DNA of 64,000 bases, from the NCBI GenBank assembly GCA_934590165.1, contig CAKTOO010000010.1, positions 24,746 through 88,745 of the forward strand, given 5' to 3'. The notes below the pieces were generated by a model. That model was not told where the DNA came from and did no database searches. It saw only the letters and a program-made list of their open reading frames with translations. This document shows, piece after piece, positions 16,984 to 25,184 of the stretch. The DNA is from an uncultured Dysosmobacter sp. Lineage in GTDB: Bacteria; Bacillota; Clostridia; Oscillospirales; Oscillospiraceae. Position 1 is the stretch's first letter, and each line of letters opens with the position of its first letter. The translations under genes were made by a program, and so were the position numbers.

Positions 16984-17011
16984 GCCCCCGCCTATCAGGC
17001 GGGGGCTTTTT
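16984..17011 (+). terminator. Rho-independent terminator
   Basis: GCCCCCGCC, a 5-nt loop, GGCGGGGGC, then TTTTT. It ends the aldo/keto reductase transcript. Confidence 0.9.
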
Positions 17012-17117
17012 CCGCCTCAAAAAAGCTCCGCAACCGGAAAAGTTGCGGGAAAGTTGGTTGCCAGGCGGTCCGTCGGGGGATAAAATCCATCTAAAAACCA
17101 GTGCAGGAGCGTGCATC

Positions 17118-18730
17118 ATGACCTGTGGAGAGCGCATCAGGCAGGGGTGGGAGAAGCGGAAATTGTCCCAGGAGGACCTGGCGGAGCAGATGGAGGTCAG
17201 CCGACAGGCGGTGAGCAAGTGGGAATCGGGCCAGTCCCGCCCCACAAAGGAAAAACTGGAGCGGCTGTCGGCTCTGTTTGAGCTGCCGCCGGAGGCCTGA
17301 GCGGAGGAGCCGCCGCCTCCCCCGGAGCGGGCGGCCCTCCGCCGGTGGAAGTGGATCTGCGCCGTTTTGGCGGCGGTACTGTGCCTGTCCCTGGTATCGC
17401 TCTGGGTCCTGCGGCCCGGAGCGGAGCAAGAGGCGGAACCGGAAAAGCCTTATGTAGATACCTCCTACATGTTCCCCAAGACCCTGCCCCTGACCGCGGA
17501 GAAGGTACCGGAGTTCGGCGTCTGGCCCTTATCTGCCGGTGAGTTCGGCGCAGCGGCGGGGGAAAATCAGCCGGAAACCGTGTTTATCGACCAGTTTCCC
17601 GGCTTCTCCTGGCTGGAGATTTTGCGGGCGGACCCGGTGGAGGAGAACCACACCACCTTTTACAGCGTTTATGCCCAATATACCCTGTCCGTCACGGACG
17701 CCGAAACGGTCCCCCTGGGGAGGTTGACGGATTTCAACCACTATGTGGGCAGCGGGCTGGACAGTGCGGATTATTTCACCAATGTGCTGGACCATGATGG
17801 CTGGAAGATCACCCTGACGGAAGGCGCGGCCTGCGTCACCAGCTGGTACTTCTCCGTGGGGGAGAACGGCGTACCCTATGTGCTGCTGGAGGCCAGCGGC
17901 AGCGGGGCGCCGGTGGAGTGCGACGTGGACGGCGACGGAGAAAAGAGGTGGTCACCTCCTTCGGCCTGCCCATGGGGTGGACGGTGTATGACACAAAGCC
18001 GAATGGCCGGTGCGTGGCCTATACCCTGGACCAGGACGGCTATGGCCAGACGCCTATCTCCTTCTCGGCGGAAGAGGGGTTTATCGTGACGGATTCCGCC
18101 GGCACCGTCATGGCCCGGTATCTGCTGGCAGAAAACCAGCTGGTGCTCCAGCCCCAGACGAATTTCTCCCTGGCAGATTACGCCGACGTGGTCGGGACGG
18201 AGCTGACCGTTACAGCTGGCGATCCAGACCGGGTGCTGTATAACGGCAGTATCCGCATTACGCCACGGCAGCAGGCATATATCGCCCTTCAGGAGCTATA
18301 CAGCCTCACCGGGCTGACAGTGGACCGAGCGTATTGTACGGCGGAGGATGACGGCGTAATCTCCTTCTCTCTGGACCCAGCGGGAGAGCAGATGTTTTTC
18401 CAGGTGGCGTGGGACGCCGATCTCTGCGGCACGGCGGAGCAACCTGACTGCACCATCACTTGGCAGTCGGAGGCGGCGTGGTCACCCCTGGAGGACCGCC
18501 TTGCCGCCCGGCCGGAGACGGGCAGCGCGTGGCCGGAGCCGGAGCAGACTCTTGCCTGGATGTATGGACGGCTGGACCGCCTTCAGGGCGGCGAGCTCAT
18601 CACGGTGCTCCCGGTGGATGGGGAGGAATACCGGCTCTTCCTGTCCGACGGCAGCTTTTACCAGGCGGAGCTGTCCGGCAGTGGACTGCTGCGCAGCTTG
18701 TCCGGCCCCTATCCGACAAACGCCGCGTGA
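17118..18730 (+). pseudogene. Broken XRE-HTH / transmembrane sensor protein gene (nonsense codon plus frameshift)
   Basis: From the ATG at 17118 (AGGAG 8 nt upstream) a 60-residue XRE helix-turn-helix is read (LSQEDLAEQMEVSRQAVSKW) up to a TGA at 17298-17300. In the same frame reading continues without break through a Pro-rich linker, one transmembrane segment (about 17345-17410) and an extracytoplasmic domain to about 17940. There a one-base loss (GAAAAGAGG where GAAAAGGAGG would keep frame) shifts into the frame that ends at 18728-18730. The acidic loop DVDGDGEKE, a calcium-loop-like element, spans the shift. Restored, the gene would encode about 535 residues, a cytoplasmic HTH joined to an external sensor. 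The N-terminal HTH could still be made as a 60-aa protein. Confidence 0.8.
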
Positions 18731-18735
18731 CGCGG

Positions 18736-18766
18736 AAAAGCCGCCCCCGGAATATCCGGGGGCGGC
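18736..18766 (-). terminator. Terminator of pckA
   Basis: GCCGCCCCCGG and its complement with a 5-nt loop. On the minus strand the stem is followed by TTTT. It is 22 nt after the pckA stop. Confidence 0.8.
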
Positions 18767-18788
18767 TGCGTGTTCAATGCGGGGCGGC

Positions 18789-20357
18789 TTATTCGGCCTT
18801 GGGGCCGGCGGCGACCACCTCGGTGCTCATGTGGGTGTACTTTTTGAAGTTCTCCACAAAGCTCTTGGCCAGCTTCTGGCAGCTTGCCTGGTAGGCGGCC
18901 TTGTCCTCCCAGGTATTGGCGGGAAACAGCAGCTCGCTGGGCACCCCCTCAATGGAGGTGGGCACCTGGACGCCGAAGGTGGGGTCGGTGACGAACTCGC
19001 TCTGCTCAATGGCGCCGGTGAGGGCGGCGGTGACCATGGCCCGGGTGTAGCTGAGCTTCATGCGCTTGCCGGTGCCGTTCCAGCCGGTGTTGACCAGATA
19101 CACATGGGCGCCAGACTTCTCCACCTTTTCCGCCAGCATGGCGGCGTAGACGGAGGGGTCCAGAGGCAGGAAGGGCTCGCCGAAGCAGGTGGAGAAGGTG
19201 GGGACCGGCTCCGTGATGCCGATTTCCGTGCCGGCCACCTTGCTGGTGAAGCCGGAGACGAAGTAATACATGGCCTGGTTCTTATCCAGCTTGGAGATGG
19301 GAGGCAGTACGCCGTAGGCGTCGGCGGTCAGGAAAATAACGGTCTTGGGGACGCTGGAGCTCATACCGGACAGCTCCGCGTTGGGGATATACTCCACGGG
19401 GTAGCCCACCCGGGAGTTGACGGCCAGGGAGTCATCATCAAAGTCGAATTCCCGGGTCTCGTCGTCCATGACTACGTTCTCCACCAGGGCACCGAACTTG
19501 ATGGCATTGTAGATCTCCGGCTCGCCCTCGGGGCTGAGGTTGATGCACTTGGCGTAGCAGCCGCCCTCGAAGTTGAATACAGAGTCATCAGCCCAGCCAT
19601 GCTCGTCGTCGCCGATGAGCAGGCGGTTGGGGTCGGCGGACAGGGTGGTCTTGCCAGTGCCGGACAGGCCGAAGAATACGGCGGTGTCGCCGTCCCTGCC
19701 CATGTTGGCGGAGCAGTGCATGGGGAACACGCCCATCTTGGGCAGCACATAGTTCATGACGGAGAACACGGACTTCTTGATCTCGCCGGCATACTGGGTG
19801 CCGCAAATGACCACAAGCTTGGCCTCATAGTCCACCAGAATGGCGGCCTCGGAACGGGTGCCGTCGATTTCGGGGATGCACTTGAAGCCGGGGGCGGCGA
19901 TGATGGTGTAGTCGGCCTTGAAGTCCTTCAGCTGGCCGGCGGTGGGGCGGCGCAGCAGCTGGTGGATGAACAGGTTCTGGGAGGCCAGCTCATTGACGAT
20001 GCGGAAAGCCTGGGTATACTTGGGGTCCGCGCCGGCAAAGCCGTCGAAAATGAAGACTTCCTTGTTCTGGAGATAGGCGATGATCTTGCTCTTGATGGCC
20101 TCAAACTTGGCCTTCTCAATGGGGCGGTTCACCTTGCCCCAGGCAATCTCGTCGTGGACAGCGGGGGTATCCACAATGAACTTGTCGTTGGCGCTGCGGC
20201 CGGTGTACTTGCCGGTCTTTACCACCAGGGCACCAGTATTGCTCAGCTTTCCCTCGCTCCGGCGCAGAGCATGCTCTGTCAGCTGGGCGGGTGTGAGGTT
20301 ACGGTACACGGCAGAAGGGTTGATGATGCCGAGTGTCTCCAGACCGTAGGTTTCCAT
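18789..20357 (-). CDS. pckA: Phosphoenolpyruvate carboxykinase (ATP)
   Basis: 522 residues, normal for the ATP-dependent family (about 520-540). It interconverts oxaloacetate + ATP and PEP + ADP + CO2. Visible signatures include RSANDKFIVD (about 53), the kinase-1a P-loop GLSGTGKTTLSAD (about 230-242), GDDEHGWADD and the downstream FEGGCYAK. In fermentative gut anaerobes it often runs as a carboxylating, ATP-forming step. Ribosome site AAAAGGAGG. A promoter with 17-nt spacing lies 100 nt upstream. Confidence 0.95.
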   Translation of the reverse strand: METYGLETLGIINPSAVYRNLTPAQLTEHALRRSEGKLSNTGALVVKTGKYTGRSANDKFIVDTPAVHDEIAWGKVNRPIEKAKFEAIKSKIIAYLQNKEVFIFDGFAGADPKYTQAFRIVNELASQNLFIHQLLRRPTAGQLKDFKADYTIIAAPGFKCIPEIDGTRSEAAILVDYEAKLVVICGTQYAGEIKKSVFSVMNYVLPKMGVFPMHCSANMGRDGDTAVFFGLSGTGKTTLSADPNRLLIGDDEHGWADDSVFNFEGGCYAKCINLSPEGEPEIYNAIKFGALVENVVMDDETREFDFDDDSLAVNSRVGYPVEYIPNAELSGMSSSVPKTVIFLTADAYGVLPPISKLDKNQAMYYFVSGFTSKVAGTEIGITEPVPTFSTCFGEPFLPLDPSVYAAMLAEKVEKSGAHVYLVNTGWNGTGKRMKLSYTRAMVTAALTGAIEQSEFVTDPTFGVQVPTSIEGVPSELLFPANTWEDKAAYQASCQKLAKSFVENFKKYTHMSTEVVAAGPKAE

Positions 20358-20459
20358 GAGAAAGTCCTCCTTTTGATATAGATGGGTGGAGTTTTGTGCA
20401 GATATGATATGCTGCCGGTTTGGTTTTGGTAAAACGGTTGCGGCAATATTTTTTGGCTA

Positions 20460-20488
20460 ATTTTACCCTAATTTAGGGGGAAAAGCAA
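20460..20488 (-). promoter_or_regulatory. Promoter of pckA
   Basis: On the minus strand TTGCTT (20483-20488), 17-nt spacer, TAAAAT (20460-20465). The spacer holds a CCCTAAATTAGGG palindrome that could be an operator. The leader is about 95 nt. Confidence 0.6.
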
Positions 20489-20523
20489 GACGGAAAAGGA
20501 AAATTCAGAAGAGCGGGGGAAAA

Positions 20524-21384
20524 TCAACGCTTCCGGGCGGAAATAGCCCGGGACAGCCTGTTGAAGTCCTCCAGCGTCAGCTGCTCACCTCTGACGGAAG
20601 GGGAGAAGCCGCATTCCGCTACAGCGGCCTGGATATCCTCTTTGCTGTATTCGGACAGGGCGGCCGCAAGGCTGTTCACCAGTGTCTTGCGCCGCAGCAG
20701 GAACGCCCCCCGCATACAGCGGAAGAAAAAGGCCTCGTCGTCCACATCCACGGCGGGCTTTTCCCGCCGGACGCACCGGATGACGGCGGAGGTCACCTTG
20801 GGCGGCGGCAGGAATTTGTTCGCCGGGACTTCAAACAGGAGTTCCGTTTCCATGTGATATTGCAAAAACAGGGAAAAGGAGCCGCCCTCCGAGGAGCCTT
20901 GGGGAGCGCACAGCCGGCGGGCTACCTCCCGCTGGATGAGGACGGTGACAGTCCGGAAGCAGGGGGTCTCCACCAGCTTTTCCAGGACCGGAGTGGTGAT
21001 GTTATAGGGCAGGTTGGCGCAGACGATAGGCGTCAGTCCCTGAAGTTTTTCTTCCGCCAGGGCGTTCAGGTCCAGCTTCATCACATCGCCGGAGATGATC
21101 TCCACATTGGGGTAGGGGGCCATGGTCTCCGCCAGTACCGGAAGAAGGGAACGGTCCAGTTCCACGGACACCACCTTGCCGGCCCGCTGGGCCAGCTCTG
21201 CCGTCAACGGCCCGATGCCGGGGCCGATCTCCAGTACGCCGCAGCTCCGGTCCGCCCGGGAGGCCGCCGCGATATCATAGGGCACCTGGGGATCGATGAG
21301 GAAATTCTGCCCCATGGATTTGGAAAAGTGAAATCCGTGTCTGCCCAGCAGGGCCCGGATGGAGTCGTAGTCGCAAAGGTTCAT
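20524..21384 (-). CDS. rsmA: 16S rRNA dimethyladenosine transferase
   Basis: 286 residues. RsmA/KsgA dimethylates A1518 and A1519 of 16S rRNA late in 30S assembly. Motifs: SMGQNFLID (about 22), SAM-binding EIGPGIGPLT (about 50), NLPYNITTPVL (about 120, the NxPY catalytic motif) and the C-terminal KRL-binding helical domain. I chose the ATG at 21384 because GGCGG lies upstream and family members begin at this point. Upstream in-frame codons would cover the divergent yjjG promoter. Confidence 0.93.
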   Translation of the reverse strand: MNLCDYDSIRALLGRHGFHFSKSMGQNFLIDPQVPYDIAAASRADRSCGVLEIGPGIGPLTAELAQRAGKVVSVELDRSLLPVLAETMAPYPNVEIISGDVMKLDLNALAEEKLQGLTPIVCANLPYNITTPVLEKLVETPCFRTVTVLIQREVARRLCAPQGSSEGGSFSLFLQYHMETELLFEVPANKFLPPPKVTSAVIRCVRREKPAVDVDDEAFFFRCMRGAFLLRRKTLVNSLAAALSEYSKEDIQAAVAECGFSPSVRGEQLTLEDFNRLSRAISARKR

Positions 21385-21437
21385 GGCAGTACCGCCTTTC
21401 CAAGCATATGCGGATAGTATATCAAAAAAATGCCGCC

Positions 21438-21466
21438 TTGAAAACCCCCGGTCCATCCGGTACAAT
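21438..21466 (+). promoter_or_regulatory. Promoter of yjjG
   Basis: TTGAAA at 21438-21443, 17-nt spacer, TACAAT at 21461-21466. The ATG at 21496 follows AGGAAAGGACC. Confidence 0.7.
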
Positions 21467-21495
21467 GGAAATACCACAGGAAAGGACCAAGTGCC

Positions 21496-22182
21496 ATGCT
21501 CGAACACATTTTTCTGGATTTGGATGATACGCTGTTGGATTTTACCCAAGCGGAGGCTATCGCACTGACAAAGACGCTGACGGAAATGGACGCCCCCGCC
21601 CAACAGGCGGTGCTGGACCGTTACCATGTCATCAACCAGCGCCAGTGGGAGCTACTGGAGGAGGGCGTTCTCACCCGGGCGGAGGTACTGGTGTCCCGGT
21701 TCGAAATTTTGTTCCGGGAACTGGGGCTCGCCCGGGACCCGGAGGAGACCTGCCGGCGCTACGAGGGGCATTTGGCGGAAGGGCATATCTTCCTTCCCGG
21801 AGCACCGGAACTGCTGGCGGCCCTGGCCCCCCGGTACAAGCTGCACCTGGCCTCCAACGGGGCTGCCGCTGTCCAGCGGCAGCGGCTGGAGAGCGCGGGC
21901 ATCCTGCCGTATTTTCAAAATGTGTTCATCTCCGAGGAGATGGGAGCCGACAAGCCCAGGCCGGAGTTCTTTCACCACTGCTTTGCCGCCATCCCGGACT
22001 TTGATCCGGCGAAGGCGCTCATGGTGGGGGACAGTCTTACCTCTGACATCCGGGGCGGACGGAACGCGGGCATCCGCACTTGCTGGTTCAATCCCAAGGA
22101 GAAGCCGGCCCGACCGGATATCCGGCCGGATCACACGATCCATGCGCTGTCGGAGCTGCCGCTCCTTTTGGAAACGCTTTGA
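21496..22182 (+). CDS. yjjG: HAD-family noncanonical pyrimidine nucleotidase YjjG
   Basis: 228 residues, haloacid dehalogenase superfamily: motif I FLDLDDTLLDF (about 6-16), motif II ASNGAA (about 119), motif III lysine in EEMGADKPRPEFF (about 152) and motif IV MVGDSLTSDIRGG (about 176). This matches YjjG/YfnB-type 5'-nucleotidases that act on (deoxy)nucleoside monophosphates, including non-canonical pyrimidines. Cytosolic. It is divergent from rsmA and followed by a hairpin. Confidence 0.88.
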   Translation: MLEHIFLDLDDTLLDFTQAEAIALTKTLTEMDAPAQQAVLDRYHVINQRQWELLEEGVLTRAEVLVSRFEILFRELGLARDPEETCRRYEGHLAEGHIFLPGAPELLAALAPRYKLHLASNGAAAVQRQRLESAGILPYFQNVFISEEMGADKPRPEFFHHCFAAIPDFDPAKALMVGDSLTSDIRGGRNAGIRTCWFNPKEKPARPDIRPDHTIHALSELPLLLETL

Positions 22183-22194
22183 CAGAATGAAAAA

Positions 22195-22223
22195 CTCCCC
22201 CGGTACAAGCCGTACCGGGGGAG
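22195..22223. terminator. Terminator between yjjG and the 3D-domain gene
   Basis: CTCCCCCGGTAC, 5-nt loop, GTACCGGGGGAG. On the minus strand it is followed by TTTTT, so it serves the convergent 3D-domain gene best. Confidence 0.85.
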
Positions 22224-22263
22224 AAACGCATTTACATGATTTCAAAGGGAGGATGCAGCAAGC

Positions 22264-23301
22264 TCACTCCAGAATATAGACCGTGCAGCTGCGGCGGCCG
22301 AAATTGATGCACTGCTGATAGGTGTCGTAATACAGGTCCACTTTGTTGCCACGAACGCCGGTGTCCTCAGCCACAGCCATGCCGTAGACCACGCTGCCGT
22401 CGCTGGAAACGATATACATTTTCGTACCCAGGGGGATGACGTTTTTGTCCACGGCCACCACGCCCTTGCGGACGAAGGTTCCGGTGGCGGTGCAGCTGTC
22501 CGCGCCGCCATAGCCAGAGGTATACGCCGTGGCGGTCATGGACTTCGCACTGGAGAAATTCAGCGTGGCGCCGGACTGGAACACCAAGGTGCCGCTGCCG
22601 TCGCTGTTTTGATTGACGCTGGCGATACGGTCATCGGTGGTGACGGCAGTGGCGGTGGCGGCGGTGCCGTACTCAACGATCTCGTTGACGGCGGTGCTGT
22701 CCACTTCCTCCACAAAATGGCGGGCGACCTGCTCACCGCCGGACCAGATGACCTCGTAAATGGCGGTGCGCTCACCGTCCGCACCGGACTGCACCACCCG
22801 TTCCGTGCCTTCGGTCAGGTTGGAATTGGCTACCCGCTCTGTCTCGTAGGACACGGTCTCCCGGACCTGGTCATAATACGTGATCTGATCGGATACCGTC
22901 AACTCCACACCGGGGGCGGAGAGGTCCACAGCCACCATGTCCATGGGGCCCAGCTCAATGTGGAGCCGGTTCAAAAGAGCGGAAATGGTCTCCTTCCGGG
23001 ACTGGGCGGAGATGGTGGAGCCGTGGTGGTTCACAGTGACAGTTTGGTCGGCGGCCAGGGTCACGTCATAGCCCGTGCCGCTGCTGGTCACATACACCAG
23101 CTGGGAGGAGAGGTCTGGGACATCCCGGCTTCCTTCATCCAGAACGATGGCCGCGTCATTCGTACCCGTGAGGATATAGAGGGCGGCAGCCTGATCCGTG
23201 GCGACCCAACTGACAAGGAGCGTCATAGCCAGTCCGGACAGGAACAGGCCCCGGCGCTTCCAGAAATCATGCGGTTTTTTCTGTCGGTTTTGCTTGTTCA
23301 A
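22264..23301 (-). CDS. Secreted G5 and 3D domain cell-wall protein (YabE/Rpf-like)
   Basis: 345 residues with a TTG start at 23301 (AGGAGG 6 nt upstream). An N-terminal basic stretch and hydrophobic segment (about 18-40) form a signal or anchor. Then come a DUF348-like ubiquitin-type domain (about 60-130), a G5 domain (about 145-220, with QVRETVSYETERV) and a C-terminal 3D domain (about 255-345) with the family's Asp residues (VVAVDKNVIPLG, AEDTG, KVDLYYD). The 3D fold is a double-psi beta-barrel lytic transglycosylase-like domain as in resuscitation-promoting-factor relatives, so it likely acts on peptidoglycan. Confidence 0.9.
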   Translation of the reverse strand: MNKQNRQKKPHDFWKRRGLFLSGLAMTLLVSWVATDQAAALYILTGTNDAAIVLDEGSRDVPDLSSQLVYVTSSGTGYDVTLAADQTVTVNHHGSTISAQSRKETISALLNRLHIELGPMDMVAVDLSAPGVELTVSDQITYYDQVRETVSYETERVANSNLTEGTERVVQSGADGERTAIYEVIWSGGEQVARHFVEEVDSTAVNEIVEYGTAATATAVTTDDRIASVNQNSDGSGTLVFQSGATLNFSSAKSMTATAYTSGYGGADSCTATGTFVRKGVVAVDKNVIPLGTKMYIVSSDGSVVYGMAVAEDTGVRGNKVDLYYDTYQQCINFGRRSCTVYILE

Positions 23302-23781
23302 AGTGTACCTCCTGAAAAGTCGATAGGCGGTTTTTTGCCCGGCGCAGGGCAGGAGACCGCGGTTTGTTTTTTAAGGAAAAACAACTTGTAACTTTTGTTA
23401 CCGAACGAAAAACTGGACCTAGTATACACCTCGGACCCACTTTTGTCAAGTTTTTGGGATGAAAATGGCGTTATGTCTCCCACTTTGGGTGAAAAACGAC
23501 ATATTAAAATTTGGAAAAAATTAGGCAAAAAAACAAAGGGTTACAAAACGGTAACACATAGAGCCTGCCGAAAATAAATGGAATACTTTTTGCTAAAAAC
23601 GGATTGATTTTAAAATAATCAGCGGCAATTGATACAAAATAATTGCAAAATCAAGCGTTTGTGAAAATTGACTATAACTGTAAAAAAGACGTTGGAGGCA
23701 AATTTTTATAAATGGGGAAAATCGGCGTTTTTTCACGGAAAAAATTTCACGGAGAAAGAGCCGCAGATGCGTAGAAAGGCC
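23302..23781. other. AT-rich intergenic region without a supported gene
   Basis: This stretch is clearly more AT-rich than its surroundings. It contains the promoter of the 3D-domain gene (23421-23449). Short open frames in both directions lack ribosome sites and coding character. I see no RNA gene or repeat that I can name. Confidence 0.6.
23421..23449 (-). promoter_or_regulatory. Promoter of the 3D-domain gene
   Basis: On the minus strand a perfect TTGACA (23444-23449), 17-nt spacer, TATACT (23421-23426). The leader is about 115 nt. Confidence 0.85.
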
Positions 23782-23809
23782 TTGACTTCCTGACGGTCTA
23801 TGGTATGAT
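23782..23809 (+). promoter_or_regulatory. Promoter of ygeX
   Basis: TTGACT at 23782-23787, 16-nt spacer, TATGAT at 23804-23809. The same -10 and spacing recur at the ygeY and regulator promoters near 49.1-49.2 kb. Confidence 0.8.
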
Positions 23810-23842
23810 GAAGACAGAAAACTAATAAAATTTTTGGTCATC

Positions 23843-23856
23843 TAAAAAATTTTAGG
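23843..23856. promoter_or_regulatory. A/T palindrome in the ygeX leader, possible operator
   Basis: CTAAAA-AA-TTTTAG, a perfect 6-bp inverted repeat, lies between the transcription start and the AGGAGG site of ygeX. A similar A-tract/T-tract palindrome lies between ygeY and its divergent regulator. Confidence 0.3.
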
Positions 23857-23868
23857 AGGTTGGATCTT

Positions 23869-25083
23869 ATGAATGAACCCATCAAGTGGGCAATCAACCA
23901 AATGCCCGCCAGTGAGGACCGGCAGTTGTCCGTTATGTCCACGGAAAACGTGGCGAAAGCCGGCGCCTTCCACCACAGCTTTCCCCAGTACTCCATCACA
24001 CCCCTGGCGAAGCTGGATGGCATGGCCAGCCGCCTGGGCCTGGGCGGCCTGTATGTGAAGGACGAATCCTACCGCTTTGGCCTGAATGCCTTCAAGGTGC
24101 TGGGCGGCTCCTTTGCCATGGGCCGTTACATTGCTCAGCAGATGGGCCGGGACATCAGCGAGATGACCTATGAGTATCTGACCAGCGCCGCCTTCCGCCG
24201 GGAGTTCGGCCAAGCCACCTTCTTCACCGCCACCGACGGCAACCACGGCCGGGGCGTGGCCTGGGCGGCCAACAAGCTGGGCCAGAAGGCTGTGGTCCAT
24301 ATGCCCAAGGGCAGCAGTAAGTCCCGCTTTGACAACATTGCCAAGGAGGGCGCCAAGGTCACCATTGAGGAAGTGAATTACGACGACTGCGTCCGCATGG
24401 CCGCCGCCGAGGCCGCGGAAACGGAGCACGGCGTGGTGGTCCAGGACACCGCCTGGGAGGGCTATGAGGAGATCCCCGCCTGGATCATGCAGGGCTACGG
24501 CACCATGGCCGCCGAAGCAGCCCAACAGCTGCGCCAGGTCAGTGTCAACCGTCCCACCCATGTGTTCGTCCAGGCGGGCGTGGGCAGCTTGGCGGGCGCC
24601 GTGGTGGGGTATTTTGCGAACCTGTTCCCCGAGTGCCCGCCCAAGTTCGTGGTGATGGAGGCCCGGGCGGCGGATTGCCTGTACCAGGGCGCTGTGGCCG
24701 CCGACGGCGCTCCCCGCATCGTCACCGGCGACTTGCAGACCATCATGGCCGGCCTTGCCTGCGGTGAGCCCAATATCATCTCCTGGGATATCCTTCGCAA
24801 CCATGTCTCGGCCTTTGTCTCCTGCCCGGACTGGGTCAGTGCCCGGGGCATGCGGATGCTGGGCGCTCCGGTAAAGGGTGACCCCCGGGTCATCTCCGGC
24901 GAATCCGGCGCCGTGGGCATGGGTCTGCTGTCCGCCGTTATGGAGAACGAGACCTATCAGGACCTGCGGGAGCAGCTGGAGCTGGACAAGAACAGCCAGG
25001 TCCTCATGTTCTCCACTGAGGGCGACACGGACCCGGACAAGTACGCCAGCATCACCTGGGGCGGCGAGTATCCCACGGTTTGA
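23869..25083 (+). CDS. ygeX: Diaminopropionate ammonia-lyase
   Basis: 404 residues (family about 400). This fold-type II PLP enzyme splits 2,3-diaminopropionate to pyruvate and two ammonia. The PLP lysine is K76 in FGLNAFKVLGG. The ATDGNHGRGVAWAA (about 122) and the glycine-rich phosphate loop QAGVGSLAG (about 232) match the family. The ATG at 23869 follows AGGAGG. A TTG three codons earlier is rejected because it overlaps the ribosome site. In gut bacteria YgeX homologues are tied to anaerobic purine (urate) breakdown along with YgeY and YgeW, both encoded at 46-49 kb here. Confidence 0.93.
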   Translation: MNEPIKWAINQMPASEDRQLSVMSTENVAKAGAFHHSFPQYSITPLAKLDGMASRLGLGGLYVKDESYRFGLNAFKVLGGSFAMGRYIAQQMGRDISEMTYEYLTSAAFRREFGQATFFTATDGNHGRGVAWAANKLGQKAVVHMPKGSSKSRFDNIAKEGAKVTIEEVNYDDCVRMAAAEAAETEHGVVVQDTAWEGYEEIPAWIMQGYGTMAAEAAQQLRQVSVNRPTHVFVQAGVGSLAGAVVGYFANLFPECPPKFVVMEARAADCLYQGAVAADGAPRIVTGDLQTIMAGLACGEPNIISWDILRNHVSAFVSCPDWVSARGMRMLGAPVKGDPRVISGESGAVGMGLLSAVMENETYQDLREQLELDKNSQVLMFSTEGDTDPDKYASITWGGEYPTV

Positions 25084-25088
25084 CCATC

Positions 25089-25120
25089 AAAGAAGCAGCG
25101 GCTTTTGCCGCTGCTTCTTT
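25089..25120 (+). terminator. Terminator of ygeX
   Basis: AAAGAAGCAGCGGC, a TTTT loop, then GCCGCTGCTTCTTTT. Confidence 0.88.
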
Positions 25121-25184
25121 TGTCATTGTTTTGTTACGACTTTCCGTTTTCGCCCTGATACCATGAAAAAAAGGGGGCGGTGAA

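Noticed and set aside
17298..17300. In-frame TGA as a selenocysteine codon
   Set aside because: It lies in a linker of an HTH-membrane protein, without a redox motif or a SECIS-like hairpin right after it, and the same gene also has a frameshift.
18501..20381. Long plus-strand frame across pckA
   Set aside because: Antisense to pckA, which has its P-loop and full length on the minus strand.
23395..23841. Small open frames in the AT-rich gap before ygeX
   Set aside because: No ribosome sites, low-complexity composition, overlap with clear promoters.
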